Assembly (NCBI GenBank): GCA_023393475.1 | Contig: JAEWLC010000050.1 | Span: forward strand, 1-28,315 | Source of the DNA: Pseudomonadota bacterium | GTDB taxonomy: Bacteria; Pseudomonadota; Alphaproteobacteria; Rhizobiales; Devosiaceae | Length of the DNA stretch: 28,315 nt | Direction of reading: 5' to 3' | Part shown: positions 23,001-28,315 of the stretch, in pieces | Numbering within the stretch: the first letter of the stretch is position 1 | Layout: every line of letters starts with the position of its first letter | Program-made: the position numbers and the translations under genes | The notes under the pieces: generated by a model | Database searches by the model: none | The model's input: the letters and a program-made list of their open reading frames with translations, nothing else | Told to the model about the DNA's origin: nothing

Positions 23001-23022
23001 GCTGGTGGGTACAGGGGAGTGG

Positions 23023-24012
23023 TTACGGCCGTACCGGGCCCTGGCCGGCGCCACTCGTCTTGATGGTCTCAGCGATCGAGTCCAGATCGGCCGCATCCAG
23101 TTCAATCGTCGCCGCATCGATCCAGCCGTCCACCTGCGCGGGCGAGCGGGCACCGACAATCGTCGCCGTGAGGCCGGGCCAGGCAAGGGCCCAGGTGAGC
23201 GCGACGGTCGAGATCGAGGTGTTGTGCTTGTCGGCGATGGGCTTGAGCGCGGCGGCGAGCGCGAGATTGCGGTCGAGGCGGTCGCCGGTGAACTCCTCGT
23301 TGGTCTTCCGCCAGTCGTTGTCGGCGAGCGTTGCGGCGCGCTCCTTGGTGAAGCTGCCGGTCAGCAGCCCCGCCTGCATCGGGCTGTAGCAGATGACGCC
23401 CGTGCCATGCGCGGCGCACCAGGGCAGGATCTCCTGCGCCGTTTCGCGCTTGATCATTGAGAAGGGCGGCTGCAGCGTTTCGACATGGCCCATCGCCTCG
23501 GCGCGGGCGAGTTGTTCGGCATTGTGGTTGGAGAGGCCGATATGCTTGACCTTTCCCTCCGATTTCAGCTCCAGCATTGTCGCCCAGTAGTCCTCGAGTG
23601 GCACATCGGTCGCCGGCCAATGGACCTGGTAGAGGTCGATGGTATCGACCTGCAGGCGGCGGAGCGAGTTTTCGAGCTCGTTGCGCAGGCTTTCGCGGTT
23701 GGCGAGGCGGCGCGGGTTCGAGCCATCCGCATCGCGGATCACGCCACCCTTGGTAAAGACGTAGGGACGCTGGTCGGCAGGCAGCGACTTGAGAGTCTTG
23801 CCGATGACCTCTTCGGAATGGCCGACGCCATAGGCCGCTGCGGTATCGATCCAGTTGATGCCGAGATCGATGGCGTGGCGGATGGCTGCGTCGGATTCGG
23901 CGTCGTCCTGTGGACCCCACATGTTGCCGCCCATGGCCCAGGCGCCGACGCCGAGGCGGGTGATGTCCATGCCGGTCTTGCCAAAGGCGCGGGTGGGCAG
24001 CGACGTCTTCAT
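23023..24012 (-). CDS. Aldo/keto reductase
   Basis: A 329-aa TIM-barrel NADPH oxidoreductase (PF00248). The catalytic tetrad is complete: Asp56 and Tyr61 in WIDTAAAYGVGHSEEVIGK, Lys88 in VFTKGG and His131 in YQVHWP. IVGARSPAQV near the C-terminus is the NADP-binding segment. It reduces aldehydes or ketones in the cytoplasm; substrate unknown. The start is ATG 24012, 6 bp after GGAGG; an ATG two codons earlier abuts the GGAGG and cannot be used well. It diverges from a TetR gene across an 18-bp palindrome, so the TetR protein probably controls it. Confidence 0.93.
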   Translation of the reverse strand: MKTSLPTRAFGKTGMDITRLGVGAWAMGGNMWGPQDDAESDAAIRHAIDLGINWIDTAAAYGVGHSEEVIGKTLKSLPADQRPYVFTKGGVIRDADGSNPRRLANRESLRNELENSLRRLQVDTIDLYQVHWPATDVPLEDYWATMLELKSEGKVKHIGLSNHNAEQLARAEAMGHVETLQPPFSMIKRETAQEILPWCAAHGTGVICYSPMQAGLLTGSFTKERAATLADNDWRKTNEEFTGDRLDRNLALAAALKPIADKHNTSISTVALTWALAWPGLTATIVGARSPAQVDGWIDAATIELDAADLDSIAETIKTSGAGQGPVRP

Positions 24013-24190
24013 CTTCATCCTCCAGTGTTCGCGAACTGCCATACCAGCATTGCCGGGCCGTTCGGGCAACCCGCCTTTGGGTGCATGGCGTGGCGCGAGC
24101 GATTTCGTCGTTCATGCGACAGACATGAGCGGTTCACGGAGCGCAGGAAACAAGGTCAGCAACGCTGCCGCACATTGTCCTTGATCCGAA

Positions 24191-24208
24191 CCGTACGTTA
24201 CGGTACGG
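24191..24208. promoter_or_regulatory. TetR-type operator candidate
   Basis: CCGTACGTTACGGTACGG has perfect 6-base arms (CCGTAC/GTACGG) around GTTACG, with an internal CCGTA-CGT-TACGG palindrome overlapping. It lies 28-45 bp upstream of the TetR start, over the place where its promoter must be (TTGTCC at -35 distance is possible), and 179 bp upstream of the aldo/keto reductase. Confidence 0.6.
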
Positions 24209-24235
24209 CTTCGCCAACTCAATCGGGGGATGCAA

Positions 24236-24874
24236 GTGGCCGTCACTGTTGGCCATGATGAAGAGACGTTCACGCCACGCCAGCAGCAGGTGCTGACGGC
24301 AGCGCTGGACCTGCTCGTCGAACAGGGCGACCGCCTCACCATGACCTCGGTGGCGCGGCGCGCCTCGTGCTCGAAAGAGACGCTCTACAAGTGGTTTGGC
24401 GACCGCGACGGGCTGCTGACCGCCACCGTCCAGTGGCAGGCCGCCAAGGTAAAGGCGCCGCATGTCGACCGCTGGCGTCTCGACCAGGCGTCGCTGCGCC
24501 AGAGCATCGAGCAGTTCGCGCACGACCTCCTCGGCACCATCGTCGGGCAGGTGTCGGTGACGCTGAACCGCCTCGCCATCGGCCACGCTGGCGCCGAGAA
24601 GCACGGACTCGGCCAGATCGTCCTCGAGAACGGACCGCTCGCCATCCGCAAGCGGCTGAAGCCGGTGCTTGAAGCCGGCCGCGAGGCGCGGCTGCTGCGC
24701 TTCGACAGCTCCGAGGAAGCCTATCGCAGCTTCTTCGGCCTCGTCGTTCGCGACGCGCAGATCCGGCTGCTGCTGGGCGAATCCTACAATCCGACCGAAG
24801 CCGAAGTGACGCGCGACGCGGCACGGGCAACGGAGCAGTTCCTCAAGATCTACGGGGTGGGGCAGCCGGGCTGA
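24236..24874 (+). CDS. TetR-family transcriptional regulator
   Basis: A 212-aa regulator. The N-terminal TetR helix-turn-helix spans about 12-58 (RQQQVLTAALDLLVEQGDRLTMTSVA, RRASCSKETLYKWFGDRDGLL). The rest is an all-helical ligand/dimer domain. I start at GTG 24236, which lies 5 bp after GGGGGA. The ATG at 24230 directly abuts that purine run, which leaves no spacing; it would add two residues. The protein probably binds the palindrome just upstream and represses itself and possibly the divergent aldo/keto reductase. The ilvC gene begins 93 bp downstream and is probably separate. Confidence 0.9.
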   Translation: MAVTVGHDEETFTPRQQQVLTAALDLLVEQGDRLTMTSVARRASCSKETLYKWFGDRDGLLTATVQWQAAKVKAPHVDRWRLDQASLRQSIEQFAHDLLGTIVGQVSVTLNRLAIGHAGAEKHGLGQIVLENGPLAIRKRLKPVLEAGREARLLRFDSSEEAYRSFFGLVVRDAQIRLLLGESYNPTEAEVTRDAARATEQFLKIYGVGQPG

Positions 24875-24900
24875 CCGGCGGCCGCATCGGGGCAAGAAAC

Positions 24901-24950
24901 GGCGCATTCGATGCGCCAAACGGTTTGAAATCGGCCGAACGGCCAAACGC
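24901..24950 (+). promoter_or_regulatory. Cluster of short inverted repeats in the ilvC leader
   Basis: Between the TetR stop and ilvC lie GGCGCAT-TCG-ATGCGCC (24901-24917), then CAAACGGTTTG, then GGCC-GAAC-GGCC. The first is a perfect 7-bp stem and could end the TetR transcript, though no T run follows. The others could be regulator sites or leader structure for ilvC. Function is unassigned. Confidence 0.35.
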
Positions 24951-24967
24951 ACAACAGGGAGACCACC

Positions 24968-25987
24968 ATGCGCGTCTATTACGATCGGGATGCCGATCTC
25001 AACATCATCAAATCCAAGAAGGTCGCGATCGTCGGTTACGGCTCGCAGGGCCACGCGCACACGCTGAATCTGCGCGACTCGGGCGTGCAGAACATCGTCG
25101 TGGCGCTCCGCCCGGGTTCGCCGTCGGCCAAGAAGGCCGAGGGCGAGGGCCTGAAGGTCATGTCGGTGGCCGATGCCGCCAAGTGGGCCGACGTCATCAT
25201 GATGCTGACCCCGGACGAACTGCAGGCCGACATCTACAAGAACGAGATCGAAGCCAACATTCGTGATGGCGCTGCAATCGCTTTCGCGCACGGGCTCAAC
25301 GTTCACTTCAACCTGATCGAGCCCAAGAAGACCGTCGACGTGATCATGATCGCGCCGAAGGGCCCGGGCCACACCGTGCGTGGCGAATACCAGAAGGGTG
25401 GCGGCGTGCCGTGCCTGATCGCCGTCCACCAGGATGCTTCGGGCAATGCCCAGGACATCGCGCTGGCTTACGCTTCGGGCGTCGGCGGCGGCCGTTCGGG
25501 CATCATCGAGACCAACTTCCGCGAGGAATGCGAGACCGACCTGTTCGGCGAGCAGGTCGTGCTCTGCGGCGGCCTCGTCGAACTCATCCGCGCCGGTTTC
25601 GAGACGCTGGTGGAAGCCGGCTACGCTCCGGAAATGGCCTATTTCGAGTGCCTGCACGAAGTGAAGCTGATCGTCGACCTGATCTACCAGGGAGGCATCG
25701 CCAACATGAACTACTCGATCTCGAACACCGCCGAGTGGGGTGAGTACGTGTCGGGCCCGCGCATCATCACCTCGGAAACCAAGGCCGAGATGAAGCGCGT
25801 TCTGCACGACATCCAGTCGGGCAAGTTCACCTCCGAGTGGATGCAGGAATACAAGGGCGGCGCCTCGCGCTTCAAGGCGACCCGCCGCCTCGCCGACGAG
25901 CACCCGATCGAGGTGGTCGGCGAAAAGCTGCGCGGCATGATGCCGTGGATCAAGGCCGGCGCGCTGGTCGACAAGGCCAAGAACTGA
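24968..25987 (+). CDS. ilvC: Ketol-acid reductoisomerase (class I)
   Basis: A 339-aa enzyme of valine, leucine and isoleucine synthesis. It isomerises and reduces acetolactate or acetohydroxybutyrate with NADPH and Mg2+. The N-terminal Rossmann domain has VAIVGYGSQGHAHTLNLRDSG (G23-x-G25-x2-G28). His108 is in FAHGLNVHF. The metal-binding Asp191 and Glu195 lie in ETNFREECETDLFGEQ. The knotted C-terminal domain is complete and ends at the usual length. AGGGAG 7 bp before the ATG sets the start. A strong UUCG-loop terminator follows, so it is likely a single-gene transcript. Confidence 0.98.
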   Translation: MRVYYDRDADLNIIKSKKVAIVGYGSQGHAHTLNLRDSGVQNIVVALRPGSPSAKKAEGEGLKVMSVADAAKWADVIMMLTPDELQADIYKNEIEANIRDGAAIAFAHGLNVHFNLIEPKKTVDVIMIAPKGPGHTVRGEYQKGGGVPCLIAVHQDASGNAQDIALAYASGVGGGRSGIIETNFREECETDLFGEQVVLCGGLVELIRAGFETLVEAGYAPEMAYFECLHEVKLIVDLIYQGGIANMNYSISNTAEWGEYVSGPRIITSETKAEMKRVLHDIQSGKFTSEWMQEYKGGASRFKATRRLADEHPIEVVGEKLRGMMPWIKAGALVDKAKN

Positions 25988-26007
25988 CGCCAGCGGCAAT
26001 CGCTTCG

Positions 26008-26037
26008 GAAGGGCCCTTCGGGGCCCTTCTCGTATTT
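26008..26037 (+). terminator. ilvC terminator with UUCG tetraloop
   Basis: GAAGGGCCC (26008-26016) and GGGCCCTTC (26021-26029) form a perfect 9-bp stem closed by TTCG, the very stable UUCG tetraloop, followed by TCGTATTT. It begins 20 bp after the ilvC stop. Confidence 0.85.
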
Positions 26038-26094
26038 CAGGCAGCCTCTGCCACCGTCAGCTAGAGCGCATTCAGGCAGACGCCGATGCCGGAC

Positions 26095-26673
26095 TCAGGC
26101 CGTGCCGGCATTGAGCACCGTCCCCACCATCAACTCCACCGCGGCGCCGGGCGCCATGCCGGCCTCCCGGGTCAGCGTCCGCCAGGTATAGAAGCTCATC
26201 GCCAGGGCGATCGAAGCCTGCTCCTTCTCCGACAGGCCGGCAGCGAGCGACCCATGGATGGCGCCCAGCGGCTCGCCGAAGCGGAGGTTGGAGACCTCAC
26301 GGAGAAGCGGGTTCTGCTCGGCGTCGCGTAGCACATGCGCCGAGATCGCCTCGGTGCGGGCGTACCAGTCGTAGAGCGCGGCGAGCGCCACCCGCAGCCG
26401 CGCCGCGGGATCGTTGAGCGAAGCCCAGAGGTCGGGCGAAGGCGGGGGCTCGCGCTCGGAGTGCAGGCCCGAGCATGCCATCAGCGTCGCGCGCTCGTCG
26501 GGCAGGTGCGCGTAGACGGTGTGGCGCTGCACGCCGGCCCGGTCGGCGATCATGCTGACGGTCGTCCGGTTCGGTCCGACCTCGCTGTGCAGGGCCAGCG
26601 CCGCCGCGACGATGCGCTGCCGCGTCTCGGCCTCCTGCTCGGCCCGCTTCCCCTTGGTGTAGCTTCGTCTCAT
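26095..26673 (-). CDS. TetR-family transcriptional regulator, divergent from the MBL-fold gene
   Basis: A 192-aa protein with a basic N-terminus (MRRSYTKGKRAEQEAETRQRI) leading into a TetR helix-turn-helix at about 18-65 (VSMIADRAGVQRHTVYAHLPDERATLM). The remaining helices form the ligand-binding part. I start at ATG 26673, where the homologous region begins; the frame open upstream to 26913 is antisense to the MBL gene. The ribosome-binding site is weak. It is separated by 97 bp from the divergent MBL/cysteine-rich gene pair. Two TGCAC-based palindromes in that gap are its probable operators. Confidence 0.88.
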   Translation of the reverse strand: MRRSYTKGKRAEQEAETRQRIVAAALALHSEVGPNRTTVSMIADRAGVQRHTVYAHLPDERATLMACSGLHSEREPPPSPDLWASLNDPAARLRVALAALYDWYARTEAISAHVLRDAEQNPLLREVSNLRFGEPLGAIHGSLAAGLSEKEQASIALAMSFYTWRTLTREAGMAPGAAVELMVGTVLNAGTA

Positions 26674-26678
26674 TCCAA

Positions 26679-26694
26679 TGCACGCACCTGTGCA
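26679..26694. promoter_or_regulatory. Inverted repeat TGCAC-N6-GTGCA, TetR operator candidate 1
   Basis: TGCAC (26679-26683) and GTGCA (26690-26694) are perfect arms, 6 bp upstream of the TetR start codon, a position suited to autoregulation. Confidence 0.5.
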
Positions 26695-26721
26695 GCCATT
26701 CAGCTGCGGTTCATATTCGAT

Positions 26722-26735
26722 TGCACATATGTGTA
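26722..26735. promoter_or_regulatory. Palindrome TGCACATATGTGTA, TetR operator candidate 2
   Basis: The inner 10 bp CACATATGTG (26724-26733) is a perfect palindrome and the site shares the TGCAC half with candidate 1, 43 bp away. It lies 36-49 bp upstream of the MBL-fold start, where its promoter should be. Confidence 0.55.
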
Positions 26736-26770
26736 TCGCGAAATGAAACGCAACTCCAGAGGAGATGACC

Positions 26771-27583
26771 ATGGACAGCCCAACCTTCATCGGTGCCAGC
26801 AGGGTGGCGCCGGATACCACCTCCTTCCGCAGCTTCGCCCCGATCCCGGGGCTGGGCATCCTGCCGATCAACGCGCACCTGATCCACGCCAGGGAGCCGG
26901 TGCTGGTGGACACCAGCTGGGTCGGCGTCAGCCAGGCTTATCTCGACGCCGTGCAGCGGGTCATCGACCCGGCCGACCTGCGCTGGATCTGGATCAGCCA
27001 CACCGACCTCGACCACGTGTTCAACCTCGAGGCGGTGATGCAGATGGCGCCGAACGCCAAGGTGGTCATTGCCGGGCTCGGCGCGGCGAAGTTCGGGCTG
27101 CGCGGCGACTTCGACATGAGCCGCCTGCACATACTCGAGGCCGGTCAGCGGCTCGACGTCGGCGACCGCGAGCTCGTGTCGCTGAAGCCGGTGATCTACG
27201 ACGCTCCGGAGACCAACGGCTTCTTCGACACCAGGACGCGCGTCCTGTTCAGCGCCGATGCGTTCGGCGCGCTGATGGATGCGCCGTACGAGGCGACCGA
27301 GGCCATTCCCGCCGCGTCACTGCGCGATGGCCAGACGGCCTGGGCGACTGTCGACGCGCCATGGCTCGGCTGGGCCGACAAGACGCAGTTCGGCCGGCTG
27401 CTGGGTGACGTCGAGCGGCTCGATCCCTCGACGATCATCTCGGGGCACCTGCCGGCAACCTCGGGACCAATGATCAGGACGGTGTTGCGCAACCTTCTGG
27501 GCTCGATGGACGCGAGCCGCTTCCCCGGTCCCGACCGCGAAACCATCGAGGCGTTGTTCGCCCAGCCGGAGGGAGCACTCTGA
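26771..27583 (+). CDS. Metallo-beta-lactamase-fold protein with altered flavodiiron (ODP)-type metal site
   Basis: A 270-aa stand-alone MBL-fold protein. The metal motif is HTDLDH (His77, Asp79, Asp81, His82), then Asp144, Asp163 (FSADAFG) and His226 (SGHLPA). Flavodiiron proteins have H-x-E-x-D-x62-H-x18-D-x60-H. Here the spacing is H-x-D-x-D-x62-D-x18-D-x62-H, so the fold fits the ODP diiron domain but a Glu and a His ligand are both Asp. There is no flavodoxin domain and no signal peptide. GAGGAGA before ATG 26771 sets the start over the ATG at 26765. A cysteine-rich 64-aa gene overlaps the stop. A redox or O2/NO-related function, or sensing, is inference; hydrolase activity is the alternative. 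Confidence 0.88.
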   Translation: MDSPTFIGASRVAPDTTSFRSFAPIPGLGILPINAHLIHAREPVLVDTSWVGVSQAYLDAVQRVIDPADLRWIWISHTDLDHVFNLEAVMQMAPNAKVVIAGLGAAKFGLRGDFDMSRLHILEAGQRLDVGDRELVSLKPVIYDAPETNGFFDTRTRVLFSADAFGALMDAPYEATEAIPAASLRDGQTAWATVDAPWLGWADKTQFGRLLGDVERLDPSTIISGHLPATSGPMIRTVLRNLLGSMDASRFPGPDRETIEALFAQPEGAL

Positions 27584-27777
27584 TGGGCACTCTCGTCGAT
27601 CTCGCCACGGTACGCCGCGACAATGCCGGGCTCGTCACCGTGCCGGCCCTGCCGCCGGGCTGCAAGGGCCGGGCCTGCCCGGCCTTCGCGATCTGCCAGG
27701 GCCGCTGCGAAACGCGCCGTGCCAAGCGGATGGCAGCGGAAGCCGGGTATCCCATCGGGACCACCGCAGCACACTGA
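27583..27777 (+). CDS. Small cysteine-rich protein (64 aa), coupled to the MBL-fold gene
   Basis: The ATG shares one base with the upstream stop (TGATG), a classic translational-coupling junction. The protein has four cysteines in one short segment, C27-x4-C32-x5-C38-x3-C42 (GCKGRACPAFAICQGRC), followed by a basic helix ETRRAKRMAAEAG. The spacing differs from rubredoxin and ferredoxin motifs but could bind zinc or an iron-sulfur cluster. A partner or electron donor for the MBL-fold protein is the natural guess from the coupling. A terminator follows 9 bp after the stop. No family recognised. Confidence 0.75.
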   Translation: MGTLVDLATVRRDNAGLVTVPALPPGCKGRACPAFAICQGRCETRRAKRMAAEAGYPIGTTAAH

Positions 27778-27785
27778 TACGAGCG

Positions 27786-27807
27786 AAAGGGGCCACTGGC
27801 CCCTTTT
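27786..27807 (+). terminator. Terminator after the MBL/cysteine-rich pair
   Basis: AAAGGGGCC (27786-27794), ACT loop and GGCCCCTTT(T) form a perfect stem flanked by A and T runs, so it can work in both directions. It starts 9 bp after the small gene's stop. Confidence 0.85.
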
Positions 27808-27833
27808 CCGCATTCTCTGCTGGTCATCAGAAT

Positions 27834-27869
27834 CGAAAAGGGCCCCAGCGGTGCAATGCTGGAGCCCTT
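27834..27869 (-). terminator. Terminator of the DUF1127 gene (minus strand)
   Basis: AAGGGCCCCAGC (27838-27849) pairs with GCTGGAGCCCTT (27858-27869) with one mismatch around an 8-base loop. On the minus strand the stem is followed by TTTT then CG, as expected for an intrinsic terminator 27 bp beyond the stop of the small gene at 27897. Confidence 0.8.
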
Positions 27870-27896
27870 CAGCTGTATGGGTCGGTGGCCGGATGG

Positions 27897-28067
27897 TTAT
27901 TCATGGCCGCGCGACGGGGATGTGTGGTGACGGCTCTGCCGCATCATCAGGGTGAGATCGGCCCGGGTGAGCCCGATATCGCGCAGCAGGTGGTCATCGA
28001 GCTTCATCAGGTCGCTGAGCGTCTTGTTGCGTTCCGCACGGCGGAACAGGGTGGAGAGATATGACAT
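27897..28067 (-). CDS. DUF1127 family small protein (56 aa)
   Basis: Translation from ATG 28067 gives MSYLSTLFRRAERNKTLSDL, then MKLDDHLLRDIGLTRADL and a short His/Arg-rich tail. The L-x-x-L-D-D-H-L-L-x-D-I-G-L-T-R-x-D core is the hallmark of DUF1127 (YjiS-like). GAGG lies 6 bp before the ATG and an intrinsic terminator follows, so this is a real monocistronic gene although very short. In Rhizobiales and Rhodobacter such Arg-rich proteins act as small RNA-binding or stress regulators; that role is known for relatives, not shown here. It diverges from the GFA-family gene. Confidence 0.9.
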   Translation of the reverse strand: MSYLSTLFRRAERNKTLSDLMKLDDHLLRDIGLTRADLTLMMRQSRHHTSPSRGHE

Positions 28068-28181
28068 TGGATACCTCGTTCGTCCTGGTCAGTCTTTCGT
28101 CCGGCGTGATCGCCGGCGACGGTTGCGATATTTCGGACCTGCGCCTTGAATAGAAACTGAATGGGCGGTTCAGGAGGTACG

Positions 28182-28315
28182 ATGACTGAGAAGATCACGC
28201 TGCCGGCTTTCCCGGTGGAAGGCGGCTGCCAGTGCGGCGCCCTGCGCTACCGCATCACCGCGAGCCCGCTCGCCGTCTACAACTGCCACTGCACCGACTG
28301 CCAGAAGCACTCGGG
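28182..28315 (+). CDS. GFA-family (CENP-V/GFA domain) zinc protein, partial at right edge
   Basis: The first 44 residues are visible. GGCQCGALRYRI (Cys16, Cys18) and CHCTDCQKHSG (Cys35, Cys37, Cys40) are the zinc-binding signature of the GFA/CENP-V domain. Relatives include glutathione-dependent formaldehyde-activating enzyme, though most family members have no proven activity. AGGAGGTA 4 bp before ATG 28182 is a near-perfect ribosome-binding site. The gene runs off the window. Confidence 0.92.
   Translation, partial: MTEKITLPAFPVEGGCQCGALRYRITASPLAVYNCHCTDCQKHS

Noticed and set aside
26771..27583. MBL-fold gene as an antibiotic-resistance beta-lactamase
   Set aside because: No signal peptide, no HxHxDH motif, and ligand spacing fits ODP/flavodiiron domains instead.

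Overview
The window is GC-rich chromosomal DNA from an alphaproteobacterium, most likely a Hyphomicrobiales member. A Devosia-like genome is my guess from gene content and from the GTCATCCC-type palindromic repeats; this is not proven. Codon use and gene density look uniform. There is no rRNA, tRNA, CRISPR array or intact mobile element. The only mobile-element trace is the 5' end of an IS1-like zinc-ribbon transposase gene at the left edge, followed by a 169-bp element with long terminal inverted repeats.

Layout. 1-650: transposase fragment and two repeat elements. 763-4083: a small conserved hypothetical, an NADPH-dependent FMN reductase, and a Kup potassium transporter behind a clear terminator. 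4126-6995: a two-gene, 4-bp-overlapping pair made of an FAD monooxygenase-like protein and a saccharopine-dehydrogenase/DUF4166 fusion. 7059-10754 (minus): a secreted protein, an Old Yellow Enzyme, a lipoprotein and a DHA2 drug exporter; the exporter diverges from a VOC protein gene (10896-11324).

11332-20161 is a plant-polysaccharide region. A minus-strand operon (GH78 alpha-L-rhamnosidase, sugar-binding protein, two ABC permeases) diverges from a LacI regulator, with a LacI-style operator between them. Beyond it lies a CE7 acetylxylan esterase translationally coupled to a single, partnerless ABC permease. No ABC ATPase is present, so a shared one must act in trans. The rhamnosidase lacks an export signal, so rhamnosides are probably imported first and cleaved in the cytoplasm.

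20164-25987: hypoxanthine phosphoribosyltransferase, a gluconate-dehydrogenase-subunit-3/GMC oxidoreductase fusion with a four-cysteine cluster, two repeat elements, an aldo/keto reductase divergent from a TetR regulator, and ilvC with a UUCG-loop terminator. 26095-27777: a TetR regulator diverging from a metallo-beta-lactamase-fold protein and a coupled 64-aa cysteine-rich protein. The MBL protein has flavodiiron (ODP) ligand spacing with two ligands changed to Asp. This cassette is the best candidate here for something undescribed. 27897-28315: a small DUF1127 gene with its own terminator and the start of a GFA-family gene.
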